This document shows, piece after piece, positions 25,266 to 33,916 of a stretch of DNA of 64,000 nucleotides. Origin of the DNA: Paenibacillus beijingensis. Lineage in GTDB: Bacteria; Bacillota; Bacilli; Paenibacillales; Paenibacillaceae. The position numbers were made by a program, and so were the translations under genes. The stretch covers positions 1,703,001 to 1,767,000 of the forward strand of contig NZ_CP011058.1 of the NCBI RefSeq assembly GCF_000961095.1. Direction: 5' to 3'. The notes under the pieces are model-generated. The model was not told where the DNA came from and ran no database searches. It saw only the letters and a list, made by a program, of their open reading frames with translations. How positions within the stretch are numbered: the first letter of the stretch is position 1; each line of letters starts with the position of its first letter.

Positions 25266-26807
25266 TTAATATATGGCAATGCTCGGGTCGATTTCACTCG
25301 CCCACGCATTAATCCCGTCTTTAAGGTTGAGCAGCCGGCCGGTATAGCCTGCCTTGCGCAGCGCCCGGATCGCCAGGATGCTGCGCTGCCCTACTTTGCA
25401 AACGACAACCGTATCGATCGCGGGGTCCAGCTCTTCCTGCCTGCGGACAACCTGGCCGAACGGAACCGCCTTCGTTCCCGGAATTTTGCCGATCGCCAGC
25501 TCATGCGGCTCCCGGATATCGATGACCTGCACCGGCTCGCGGCTGTCCAGACGGCGCTTCAGTTCCGCCGGCGCAACCTCCTCAATCGGTTCCTCCTGCT
25601 CCGCCGGCGGCTTCAAACCGCAAAACTCCTCGTAATCGATCAATTCCGTAATCGTCGGATTTTGTCCGCAGACCGGGCAGTTCGGATCCTTGTTCAGCTT
25701 CAGCTCACGGAACTTCAGCTTCCAGGCGTCGAACAGCACAAGGCGATTGATGAGCGGCTCGCCTTTGCCAAGGAGCAGCTTGATCGTCTCATTCGCCTGG
25801 ATGGTGCCTACGATACCGGGCACGACGCCCAATATGCCTCCCTCGGAGCAGGTCGGCACGAGTCCCGCCGGCGGCGGAGACGGATAGAGACAGCGGTAGC
25901 AAGCTCCCTTTTCCGCGTGAAATACGCTGGCCTGCCCTTCAAACCGGAATACGGACCCGTATACATTCGGTTTGCCGAGCAATACGCAGGCATCGTTCAC
26001 CAAATACCGCGTCGGGAAATTGTCTGTGCCGTCCACGACTACGTCAAAATCTTTGATGATGTCCAGGGCGTTCTTGCTGGTCAGCTTCTGCTCGAAGGCG
26101 ACGATGTTTACTTTCGGGTTGATGTTTTTGATCCGGTCCTTCGCCGAAGCGATCTTCGGGCGGCCGATATCGCGCGTTCCGTGAATGATCTGCCGCTGCA
26201 GGTTCGTCTCATCGACAAAATCGTAATCGACGATTCCGAGCGTCCCGACCCCGGCTGCCGCCAAATACATGGCAAGCGGTGCGCCGAGCCCTCCCGTTCC
26301 GATGAGCAGCACGCGGCTTTTTTTTAACTTCCGCTGTCCTTCCACACCGACTTCCGGCAAAATAAGATGGCGGCTGTAACGCGTCACTTCATCATGGGTC
26401 AGCTCGGGCAGATCGGCGGGCTCGTTGGTGCCGCCCACGACGGGCTCGTTGCTCGCGGCATACCCGTGATTGCCGGTGGCAGCAGACTCATGCGCGCTGC
26501 CAGCGGAGGACTTGTGAGCGCTGCCCACGCCGGAGCCGCCCGCAATAGAAGGCACAAGCAGGATCGTATCACCGTCCGAGACCGGGGTTTGAAGACCGTC
26601 CTTCTGACGGATGTCATCCTCGTTTAAGTAAATATTGACGTAGCTGCGGAGCTTGTTTTCTCCCGTGAACAAATGACGCTGCAGGTCATCGAACCGTTCC
26701 GTTAACCGAGCCAGAGCCTCTTCGATGGTGGCGGCCTGCACCTCAACCTCCGATAATCCGTCTGTGAACGATCTTAAAGCAGTAGGTATGAATAACGTTA
26801 CGCTCAT
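25266..26807 (-). CDS. Fusion: MoaD/CysO-like carrier, E1-like adenylyltransferase (MoeB/ThiF) and rhodanese
   Basis: A 513-residue three-part protein, start ATG 26807 with GAGGAGA upstream. Residues 1-91 form a beta-grasp sulfur carrier ending LLVPSIAGG, the diglycine ending of CysO/MoaD proteins. A Gly/Ala/Ser/His linker follows (about 92-130). Residues 132-400 are an E1-like enzyme with GTGGLGAP (ATP loop, about 170), DNFPTRYLVND, two zinc CxxC pairs (CYRC and CPVC) and a possible thiolation Cys in VPTCSEGGILG. Residues 415-513 are a rhodanese with active Cys470 in CKVGQRS. M. tuberculosis uses separate CysO and MoeZ for the same steps: adenylate the carrier tail and load sulfur as a thiocarboxylate. 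Here the diglycine is internal, so cleavage would be needed before loading. It begins 5 bases after the M67 protease stop. Confidence 0.92.
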   Translation of the reverse strand: MSVTLFIPTALRSFTDGLSEVEVQAATIEEALARLTERFDDLQRHLFTGENKLRSYVNIYLNEDDIRQKDGLQTPVSDGDTILLVPSIAGGSGVGSAHKSSAGSAHESAATGNHGYAASNEPVVGGTNEPADLPELTHDEVTRYSRHLILPEVGVEGQRKLKKSRVLLIGTGGLGAPLAMYLAAAGVGTLGIVDYDFVDETNLQRQIIHGTRDIGRPKIASAKDRIKNINPKVNIVAFEQKLTSKNALDIIKDFDVVVDGTDNFPTRYLVNDACVLLGKPNVYGSVFRFEGQASVFHAEKGACYRCLYPSPPPAGLVPTCSEGGILGVVPGIVGTIQANETIKLLLGKGEPLINRLVLFDAWKLKFRELKLNKDPNCPVCGQNPTITELIDYEEFCGLKPPAEQEEPIEEVAPAELKRRLDSREPVQVIDIREPHELAIGKIPGTKAVPFGQVVRRQEELDPAIDTVVVCKVGQRSILAIRALRKAGYTGRLLNLKDGINAWASEIDPSIAIY

Positions 26808-26811
26808 CGCT

Positions 26812-27240
26812 TTACTCTCCTCGTATGATGGTTTCGGCATTAAAAGCGGACCGGTCATGTTTCAATTCCCAGGAAGTCAAATCCCCCGCCTCGCCTGCAC
26901 GGACCGACACAATGATGTACGAATACAGCGGCCACGCATGCTCCAAATCGAATGCAGAAGGGATGGCCGGATGATCCGGGTGCGAATGGTAGAAGCCCAC
27001 AATGTCCAGACCATGCTTGCGGGCGTACAGCTCGCTGCGCATAAGCTCCTCGGCGCTGATCAGAAAACGGTTATGCTTCGCTTCGTCCTGCCGCGCATTG
27101 GAGCTGCGCCGAAGCTGCGTGACGGTTTTGTTGTTATCCGCCCCGAACTGACCAAACAGGATGCCGCAGCATTCGTAAGGATAATCCTCCTCGGCATGCT
27201 TGTTAATCTCCTGAATCTGTTCATCCGTCAGCCTGATCAT
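26812..27240 (-). CDS. JAMM metalloprotease, M67 family (Mec+-like)
   Basis: A 142-residue protein. The full JAMM zinc motif is present: Glu23 in YECCGILFG, then His85-x-His87, Ser95 and Asp98 in HSHPDHPAIPSAFD, matching HxH-x7-S-xx-D. In M. tuberculosis, Mec+ releases cysteine from the CysO-cysteine adduct. Here it could do that and also cut after the internal diglycine of the fused carrier encoded next; the second role is inference. The ATG at 27240 overlaps the cysteine synthase stop (ATGA) and has AAAGGAG upstream. Downstream fusion gene follows after 4 bases. Confidence 0.93.
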   Translation of the reverse strand: MIRLTDEQIQEINKHAEEDYPYECCGILFGQFGADNNKTVTQLRRSSNARQDEAKHNRFLISAEELMRSELYARKHGLDIVGFYHSHPDHPAIPSAFDLEHAWPLYSYIIVSVRAGEAGDLTSWELKHDRSAFNAETIIRGE

Positions 27241-28163
27241 GTTGAACTCTCCTTTGCCCATAGCCCGTCGCTAAGATAGCGCAGCCCGCTGTCGCACAAA
27301 ATCGTAACGACCACCGAGCCCGGCGGAAGACCGGCGGCAAGCTGCAGAGCCGCGGACACATTAGCCCCGGAGCTGATCCCGACGAACAGCCCTTCCTCCC
27401 GAGCCAGCCGCAGCTGCATCCGCTGCGCCTCCTCCGTCGATATATCGATCTGACCGTCCGCTACCTTGCTGTCATAGATGCCGGGCAGCAGCGTCGTTGC
27501 CAGATGCTTCATCCCTTCAAGCCCGTGCAGGGGCGAGTCGGGCTGCATCGCAATGGTCCGTATGGAGGGATTGAGCTGCTTCAGCCTCCTGGAAGTTCCG
27601 ATGAACGTACCGGAAGTGCCCATGCCTGCGACAAAATGAGTAATTTTCTTATCCGTCTGCTCCCAGATCTCCAGCGCGGTGCCGTTATAGTGCGCCTTCC
27701 AATTCTCCGCGTTGTTATACTGGTCGGGATAAAAATACTTCTCCGGCTCCTCTTCAGCTATTCGCTTGGCGGCAAGCTGAGCGCCGTCCGAGCTTTGCAG
27801 CGGATCGGTTTCGATGATCTCGGCTCCATAAGCGCGCAAAATGCGTTTTCGTTCGATATTCGCGTTTTTGGGAAGACAAAGCGTAACGCCGTAGCCAAGA
27901 GCAGCCCCAATCATGGCATAGGAGATGCCGGTGTTGCCGCTCGTTCCGTCGATGATCGATTTCCCTTCGGTCAGCTGTCCCGAACGGATCCCATCCAGAA
28001 TCATCGCTTTGGCAGCCCTGTCTTTCACGGACCCGCTAGGGTTCAAGTGCTCGGCCTTGACATAAACGCTGACACCTTGCCGCTCCAGCTCCCCCGTTAC
28101 GGTGGAGAGCCGAAACAAGGGAGTATTCCCTACGCATTCCACAATGCGGTAGTTGGTATGCAC
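27237..28163 (-). CDS. Cysteine synthase, CysM/CysK type (PLP, fold II)
   Basis: A 308-residue enzyme with the PLP Lys47 in NPSGSVKDRAA, the substrate loop TSGNTGISYAM and the glycine loop GMGTSGTFIG. The start is a GTG at 28163 with GGGAGGA upstream. In form it resembles M. tuberculosis CysM, which accepts sulfur from thiocarboxylated CysO, and its neighbours (JAMM protease, carrier-E1-rhodanese) match that pathway. The serine acetyltransferase in the same operon points to O-acetylserine, rather than O-phosphoserine, as acceptor. First gene of the operon, after a consensus promoter. Confidence 0.9.
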   Translation of the reverse strand: MHTNYRIVECVGNTPLFRLSTVTGELERQGVSVYVKAEHLNPSGSVKDRAAKAMILDGIRSGQLTEGKSIIDGTSGNTGISYAMIGAALGYGVTLCLPKNANIERKRILRAYGAEIIETDPLQSSDGAQLAAKRIAEEEPEKYFYPDQYNNAENWKAHYNGTALEIWEQTDKKITHFVAGMGTSGTFIGTSRRLKQLNPSIRTIAMQPDSPLHGLEGMKHLATTLLPGIYDSKVADGQIDISTEEAQRMQLRLAREEGLFVGISSGANVSAALQLAAGLPPGSVVVTILCDSGLRYLSDGLWAKESST

Positions 28164-28218
28164 GCAGATGATTCCTCCCGGTCATGAACGTATGTATGAT
28201 TATGATTGCTTTTAAAGC

Positions 28219-28258
28219 CCTATAAGCAGCCTGGTTTATTCCTTACTATTCTTATAGG
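28219..28258 (-). promoter_or_regulatory. Inverted repeat just downstream of the sulfur-operon promoter
   Basis: CCTATAAG (28219-28226) and CTTATAGG (28251-28258), separated by 24 bases. It lies right at or after the predicted transcription start, where a repressor could block. A cysteine-responsive Rrf2 regulator such as CymR is one candidate, but the motif was not matched to a known site. Confidence 0.45.
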
Positions 28259-28267
28259 ATTTATCAT

Positions 28268-28296
28268 ATTATAATTTGGGATGAATTTTCTGTCAA
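28268..28296 (-). promoter_or_regulatory. Consensus sigma-A promoter of the sulfur operon
   Basis: On the minus strand TTGACA (28291-28296), exactly 17 bases, TATAAT (28268-28273). Both hexamers are perfect. Transcription would start near 28261, about 98 bases before the cysteine synthase GTG. Confidence 0.85.
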
Positions 28297-28316
28297 TTAA
28301 ATGTTTTAAGGACATC

Positions 28317-28350
28317 ACAAAAAAGACTGCGTCCGGTTGGACGCAGTCTG
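28317..28350 (-). terminator. Intrinsic terminator of the arginine cluster
   Basis: gactgcgtccaaccggacgcagtcttttttgt on the minus strand: 10-base perfect stem, 4-base loop and T run, 59 bases after the argH stop. Confidence 0.92.
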
Positions 28351-28408
28351 ATTCAGTCTGCTTTACAATTTCATTTAAACGATTATGTGCCGTGTTGACG
28401 TGTAAAAC

Positions 28409-29821
28409 CTAGTTCCGCGCCGCGTATTCTTCGACCCAGGAAGCGGCGGATGCAAGCGCGCTCTCTGCGCGTCCGATCGCCTCGGACACCTGCTTCTTCG
28501 CCGTGCCGCCGTACACGTTGCGGGCGTCAACGACCGCTTCCGGCTGCAGCACCGCATAGATGCGGTCGTCGAACAGCTCGGAGAACTGCTTGAACTCGTC
28601 CAGCGTCAGGTCGAGCAGATATTTGTCCTGCTGGATGCAGTACAGCACCGTCTTGCCGATCACTTCGTGCGCCTGGCGGAACGGCAGCCCTTTGCCGACG
28701 AGGAAGTCGGCGATATCGGTGGCGTTCGAGAAGTCCTGGTTGACCGCCTTTCGCATCTGCTCCTTGTTCACCTTCATCGTAGCGATCATCGGCGCGAACA
28801 GCTGCAGCGCGCCCTGAAGCGTGCGCACCGTATCGAACATGCCTTCCTTGTCTTCCTGCATATCTTTGTTGTACGCGAGCGGCAGCGACTTGAGCACGGT
28901 CAGCAGGCCGACCAGATTGCCGTAGACGCGGCCGGTCTTGCCGCGGACAAGCTCCGGCACATCCGGATTTTTCTTCTGCGGCATAATGCTGCTGCCCGTA
29001 CAGAACGCGTCGTCCAGCTCGACGAAACGGAACTCGGTGCTCGACCAGAGGATCAGCTCCTCCGACAGACGCGACAGATGCGTCATAATGAGCGAGGCGT
29101 TCGCCAGAAACTCAACGATAAAATCGCGGTCGCTTACGGCGTCCAGACTGTTTTCGTAGACGCGGTCAAAGCCGAGCTGCTCCGCCACAAAGTGACGGTC
29201 AATCGGGAACGTCGTGCCGGCTAGCGCGCCCGCTCCGAGCGGCAGCACGTTGATGCGCTTGTAGCTGTCCTGCAGACGCTCCAGGTCGCGGCCGAACATC
29301 GAGACGTACGCCATCAGATGATGCGCGAACAAAATCGGCTGCGCGCGCTGCAAATGCGTGTAGCCCGGCACGATCGTGTCGAGGTTCGCTTTCGCCTGCC
29401 CGATGAGCGCTTCCTGCAGCTTCTGCAGCAGGCCGACGAACTCGACGACCCGCTTGCGCAGATACAGATGCATGTCCGTCGCCACCTGATCGTTGCGGCT
29501 GCGGCCCGTATGCAGCTTGCCGCCGACCGGCCCGATATCGTCGATCAGCGCTTTTTCAATATTCATATGAATGTCTTCATCGGATACGGAGAACTCGAGC
29601 TCACCTTTGCGGATCCGCTCCAGCACGCGCTGCAGGCCGCCCTTGATCGTCTCGACGTCCTCGGCCGGCAGAATGCCCTGCTTGCCCAGCATCGTCACGT
29701 GCGCGAGACTGCCTTGAACGTCCTCTTCGGCCAGTTCCTTATCGAACAAAATCGATGCCGTATATTCTTCCACCAACTGGTCGGTTTTTTTGGTGAACCG
29801 CCCACCCCACAATTTGCTCAC
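28409..29821 (-). CDS. argH: Argininosuccinate lyase
   Basis: A 470-residue fumarase/aspartase-superfamily enzyme with the signature GSSIMPQKKNPD (about residues 275-290) and the N-terminal MSKLWGGRFTKKTD typical of ArgH. It splits argininosuccinate into arginine and fumarate, the last step of arginine synthesis. It lies 13 bases after argG and is the last gene of the cluster, before a strong terminator. Confidence 0.97.
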   Translation of the reverse strand: MSKLWGGRFTKKTDQLVEEYTASILFDKELAEEDVQGSLAHVTMLGKQGILPAEDVETIKGGLQRVLERIRKGELEFSVSDEDIHMNIEKALIDDIGPVGGKLHTGRSRNDQVATDMHLYLRKRVVEFVGLLQKLQEALIGQAKANLDTIVPGYTHLQRAQPILFAHHLMAYVSMFGRDLERLQDSYKRINVLPLGAGALAGTTFPIDRHFVAEQLGFDRVYENSLDAVSDRDFIVEFLANASLIMTHLSRLSEELILWSSTEFRFVELDDAFCTGSSIMPQKKNPDVPELVRGKTGRVYGNLVGLLTVLKSLPLAYNKDMQEDKEGMFDTVRTLQGALQLFAPMIATMKVNKEQMRKAVNQDFSNATDIADFLVGKGLPFRQAHEVIGKTVLYCIQQDKYLLDLTLDEFKQFSELFDDRIYAVLQPEAVVDARNVYGGTAKKQVSEAIGRAESALASAASWVEEYAARN

Positions 29822-29834
29822 TTGGCTACGCTCC

Positions 29835-31073
29835 TTATTGCTTTTTGCTCTGTTCCACGCCCGACGATACTTTCAGACGGAGCGCGTTCAGGTGAATGAA
29901 GCCGGTCGCGTCGTTCTGGTCGTATGCCTGGGAAGGATCGGCCTCCATCGTGGCGATATCCGGGTTGTACAGGCTGACCGGGCTTTTGACGCCGGCGCCG
30001 ATGACGTTGCCTTTATACAGCTTCAGGCGGACGACGCCCGTCACGTTCTTCTGGCTTTCCGTTACAAGCGCCTGCAGCGCCAGACGTTCCGGCGCAAACC
30101 AGAAGCCGTTGTAAACGAGCTGCGCATATTTGGAAATGAGCGAATCGCGAAGGTGCATGACGTCGCGGTCCATCGTGAGCGACTCCATTTTGCGGTGTGC
30201 AGTGAACAGGATCGTACCGCCCGGCGTTTCGTACACGCCGCGGCTCTTCATGCCGACAAAACGGTTCTCGACCATGTCGATGCGTCCGATGCCGTGCTTG
30301 CCGCCGAGCTCGTTCAGCTTTTCCATGACACCAAGCGGGTTCAACCGTTCGCCGTTAACGGCGACGCAGTCTCCGGCTTCGAACGTCAGCTCCACATACT
30401 CGGGCTGATCCGGAGCATCCTCCGGCGCCACGCTCAGCACATACATGTCCTTATTCGATTCCGCGCTCGGATCGAACCAAGGATCTTCCAGCATGCCGCT
30501 CTCGAAGCTGATGTGCAGCAGGTTGCGGTCCGTGGAGTACGGTTTGGCGGCCGAAGCCGTAACCGGAATATTGTGCTCCTGCGCGTAGGCGATCATCTCG
30601 GCGCGGCCTGGGAACTGCTCACGGAATTCGTTGCTTCTCCAAGGCGCGATCACTTTGATTTCCGGCGCCAGCGCGGCGGCCGTCAGCTCGAAGCGCACTT
30701 GGTCGTTGCCTTTGCCCGTTGCGCCGTGGGCAATCGCGGTTGCGCCTTCGGCGCGGGCGATTTCCACCATGCGCTTGGCGATCAGCGGACGCGCGATCGA
30801 CGTGCCGAGCAGGTATTGTCCTTCATACAGCGCGCCCGATTGGAACATCGGGAAAATGAAGTCCTTCGCGAACTCTTCCTGCAGGTCGTCGATATATACT
30901 TTGGAAGCCCCGGTCGCAAGCGCTTTGGCTTCGAGACCGTCCAGCTCCTCCTTCTGGCCGATATCGGCGGTAAAGGCGATAATTTCCGCGTCGTACGTTT
31001 CTTTCAGCCATTTCAAAATAACGGATGTGTCGAGGCCGCCCGAGTAGGCCAGCACGATTTTTTCTTTTGCCAT
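29835..31073 (-). CDS. argG: Argininosuccinate synthase
   Basis: A 412-residue enzyme starting MAKEKIVLAYSGGLDTSVI, whose SGGLDTS is the ATP-pyrophosphatase loop. The ATG at 31073 has GAAGGA upstream, and homologues start there; an in-frame extension to 31103 is unlikely. It condenses citrulline and aspartate with ATP in the cytoplasm. It lies 128 bases downstream of argF and directly before argH. Confidence 0.97.
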   Translation of the reverse strand: MAKEKIVLAYSGGLDTSVILKWLKETYDAEIIAFTADIGQKEELDGLEAKALATGASKVYIDDLQEEFAKDFIFPMFQSGALYEGQYLLGTSIARPLIAKRMVEIARAEGATAIAHGATGKGNDQVRFELTAAALAPEIKVIAPWRSNEFREQFPGRAEMIAYAQEHNIPVTASAAKPYSTDRNLLHISFESGMLEDPWFDPSAESNKDMYVLSVAPEDAPDQPEYVELTFEAGDCVAVNGERLNPLGVMEKLNELGGKHGIGRIDMVENRFVGMKSRGVYETPGGTILFTAHRKMESLTMDRDVMHLRDSLISKYAQLVYNGFWFAPERLALQALVTESQKNVTGVVRLKLYKGNVIGAGVKSPVSLYNPDIATMEADPSQAYDQNDATGFIHLNALRLKVSSGVEQSKKQ

Positions 31074-31201
31074 AATAGTCCTTCGCACCTTTCTCATGCT
31101 CAAAATAATTGCTCACACAAACGCGGGAGGCGTCCGCTTCTGGCGCTGCGGCCCTCCCGATGTGTAACCCGGATCCGGAAACTCCGACCGCCCGGGTGAA
31201 C

Positions 31202-32158
31202 TTACATAATCGCCGCCATAATGGCTTTTTGTGCGTGCAAGCGGTTTTCCGCCTGGTCGTAAATGATGGAGTTGTGGCCGTCAATGACGCCTTCGCTCAC
31301 TTCTTCGCCGCGGTGGGCGGGCAGACAGTGCATGAACAGGTAATCCTTGTTCGCGTATTTCGCCAGCTCTTCGTTCACCTGGTAGCTCGCAAAAGCCTGC
31401 TCGCGCTCTTTCTGCTCCTCCTCGAAGCCCATGCTCGCCCAAACGTCGGTGTAGACGACATCGGCGCCGCTGATCGCTTCTTTCGGATCGCGGCATATGA
31501 CGATACCGGCTCCCGTCGCCGAGGCGACGTCCTTCGCCTGGTCAACAAGCTCCGGATCGGGCTCGTAGCCTTCCGGCGTCGCAACCGAAATGTTCATGCC
31601 CAGCTTGGCCGCGCCCATGATGAGCGAATGGACCATATTGTTTCCGTCCCCGATGTAGGCAACCTTAAGCCCTTCCAGCCGTCCTTTGTGCTCAAGCACC
31701 GTTTGGTAGTCGGCCAGCGCCTGGCAAGGATGCGAAGCGTCGGTCAGGCCGTTGATGACGGGAACCGTCGCTCCGCGCGCCAGTTCGATTACGGTGCGGT
31801 GAGCGAACGTGCGGATCATGATGCCGTCCAAATAACGCGAAAGCACTTGCGCCGTATCCAAAATCGGCTCTCCGCGCCCGATCTGCAGATCGTTGCGGGA
31901 CAGGAACAGCGCCTGGCCCCCGAGCTGGTACATGCCCACTTCAAACGATACGCGCGTGCGGGTGGACGATTTTTCGAAAATCATACCAAGCGTTTTCCCT
32001 TTGAGCGGATGATAAATTTCGCCCGCTTTTTGCTTATGCTTTAAGTCGATCGCCAAATCGATCAAGTAGCGGATTTCCTCCGGCGTGTAATCGGCCAGCG
32101 CCAGAAAATCCCGCCCCTTCAGATTGACGGCCATACTTTCTTTGATGGTGTTTTGCAT
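31202..32158 (-). CDS. argF: Ornithine carbamoyltransferase
   Basis: A 318-residue transferase with the carbamoyl-phosphate site SSTRTR (about residue 63), HPCQALAD, and the ornithine/catalytic motif MHCLPAHRGEEV (about 275). It makes citrulline from ornithine and carbamoyl phosphate; the anabolic type is implied by the arginine-synthesis cluster. The 257 bases before it (32159-32415) carry no supported gene; carAB, which stands here in B. subtilis, is absent. Confidence 0.97.
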   Translation of the reverse strand: MQNTIKESMAVNLKGRDFLALADYTPEEIRYLIDLAIDLKHKQKAGEIYHPLKGKTLGMIFEKSSTRTRVSFEVGMYQLGGQALFLSRNDLQIGRGEPILDTAQVLSRYLDGIMIRTFAHRTVIELARGATVPVINGLTDASHPCQALADYQTVLEHKGRLEGLKVAYIGDGNNMVHSLIMGAAKLGMNISVATPEGYEPDPELVDQAKDVASATGAGIVICRDPKEAISGADVVYTDVWASMGFEEEQKEREQAFASYQVNEELAKYANKDYLFMHCLPAHRGEEVSEGVIDGHNSIIYDQAENRLHAQKAIMAAIM

Positions 32159-32415
32159 GGGATGCGATCCCTCCCTTAATGGTGATGGATGTCCGGGAAA
32201 GCGGACGCTGCGCGGCTGAACTTGATCATCCGATCGCTGTTGTAGCCGGATCGTTTTGAACTTTTAACCCCTAACAGCATTACGATCCGTCTACAAAGCG
32301 TATGCTTCCGAAGTGGCTTTCCTGCGGAAAGCCTGTAGGCGAACGCTAACGCTTCTCCAGTCACAAGTCAGCCGCTCCGCTCCTTTTTCCCGGTATAGTG
32401 GTGTAGCGAAAAGCG

Positions 32416-33600
32416 TTAAGAAGCCGCTACCGTCTTCTCCGCCAAAACTTCAGCCAGCACGCGTACCGCCTCGTCGATCTCCTCGTTGGTGACCAGCAGA
32501 TTCGGCAGAAGACGTACAACGTCCGGTCCGGCCGTCACAACGAGCAGGCCGCGATTGCGGGCTTCCGTCACGATATCGGCCACAGGCTCCGCGCATTCGA
32601 TCCCGATCATCAGGCCTAAGCCGCGGATATCTTTCACGAACGGGTTGCCGGCGAGCTTCTCGCGAAGCTGGCCCATCAAGTAATTGCCCGCTTCCAGGGC
32701 GCGCTGCGGCACTTTGTTCCCGATAATCGTTTCGACCGTTGCTTTTACGACAGCGGACGCAATCGGCGTGCCGCCGAACGTCGTGCCGTGACTGCCCGCG
32801 CTGAACGCCTCGCGCAGCTTTTCCTTGCCGAGCATCGCGCCGACCGGGAAGCCGCTGCCGACCCCTTTGGCCACGGTGAAAATGTCCGGTTCGATCCCGT
32901 AATGCTCGTGTGCAAACAGCTTGCCTGTCCGGCCCATGCCAGTCTGAACCTCGTCGATAATAAGCAGCAGACCGTTGTCCTGGCAAAGCTTCACGATAAA
33001 TTGCATAAACTCAGGCTTAACCGGATGAACACCGCCTTCGGCTTGCACCATCTCGATCATAATGGCGGCTGTGTTGTCGCTCACTGCCGCTTTCAAAGCC
33101 GCCTCATCGTGCAGCGGAACCGTTACGAATCCTGCGGGGAGAGGAAGGAAGCCTTCCTTCACCTTCTGCTGTCCCGTCGCGGTCAGTGTAGCCAGCGTCC
33201 GCCCGTGGAACGACTGATGGAACGAAATGACTTCGTAGCGTCCCGTTCCGAGCACTTTTTGATGATAACGTCTGGCAAGCTTGATCGCCGCTTCATTGGC
33301 CTCCGCACCGGAGTTGCAGAAGAATACCGCATCCGCGCACGTATTGTCCGTCAGCAGCTTGGCCGCAGCTTCCTGCCCCGGGATATGAAACAGGTTGGAG
33401 ACGTGCCACAGCTCGTCAAGCTGCTTCACGAGCGCTTCCTTCACCGTCTGCGGCACGTGACCGAGATTCGTTACGGCCAGTCCGCACATAAAATCCAAAT
33501 ATTTGTTGCCCTGATCATCCCACAGCCAGCTTCCTTCGCCCTTCACAAGCGAGACCGAGTATCTCCCATATGTTGGAAAAAGAGAATGTTCACCACTCAT
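32416..33600 (-). CDS. argD: Acetylornithine aminotransferase
   Basis: A 394-residue class III PLP aminotransferase: CNSGAEANEAAIKLAR, DEVQTGMGRTGKLFAHEHYG and the PLP Lys in TVAKGVGSGFPVGAM. The ATG at 33600 is chosen because AAGGTGG lies 8 bases before it; the extension to 33681 has no ribosome site and no homology pattern. It converts N-acetylglutamate semialdehyde to N-acetylornithine. It lies 316 bases after argB, a gap that holds a short direct repeat. Confidence 0.96.
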   Translation of the reverse strand: MSGEHSLFPTYGRYSVSLVKGEGSWLWDDQGNKYLDFMCGLAVTNLGHVPQTVKEALVKQLDELWHVSNLFHIPGQEAAAKLLTDNTCADAVFFCNSGAEANEAAIKLARRYHQKVLGTGRYEVISFHQSFHGRTLATLTATGQQKVKEGFLPLPAGFVTVPLHDEAALKAAVSDNTAAIMIEMVQAEGGVHPVKPEFMQFIVKLCQDNGLLLIIDEVQTGMGRTGKLFAHEHYGIEPDIFTVAKGVGSGFPVGAMLGKEKLREAFSAGSHGTTFGGTPIASAVVKATVETIIGNKVPQRALEAGNYLMGQLREKLAGNPFVKDIRGLGLMIGIECAEPVADIVTEARNRGLLVVTAGPDVVRLLPNLLVTNEEIDEAVRVLAEVLAEKTVAAS

Positions 33601-33825
33601 TATCATTTCCACCTTTCGATAAGTATAGTGACAAAACGGGAGCCGCTTTTTGAACTCCTTCTGCCACCGGCCCTCTCGCACATCCGGGTCGGTTCCGGCT
33701 CTCCTGCTTGTCTTTCGGGCGTCGCCGGGCTGAACGCATCATTTGTTCTACGCGTGCCAGCCGCCCGGCGGTCATACCGCCTTGAAATACCGTGTGACCG
33801 CTCGGACTGCGCTTTGTGCAGCCGT

Positions 33826-33892
33826 CCTGCGGGCAGGTCGGACCGGCATTCCCGCCATCCTGCCCGCAGGTCGGAGCCGGCATTCCCGCTGT
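33826..33892. repeat. Two-copy direct repeat between argB and argD
   Basis: cctgcgggcaggtcggaccg... (33 bases) is followed at once by a 34-base copy beginning cctgcccgcaggtcggagcc; both end with ggcattcccgc plus a few bases. Each copy also holds a small inverted repeat (cctgcgggcagg). The 317-base argB-argD gap has no supported gene. Confidence 0.8.
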
Positions 33893-33916
33893 CCGGCAGC
33901 AGCCGGCGCCGGCGTT

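Noticed and set aside
28164..28316. T-box or S-box riboswitch before the cysteine operon
   Set aside because: The leader is under 100 bases, with no T-box sequence, no specifier arm and no terminator before the first gene.
32176..32364. A 62-codon frame between argF and argD
   Set aside because: No start signal and no similarity; lies in a spacer that probably carries leader or scar DNA.
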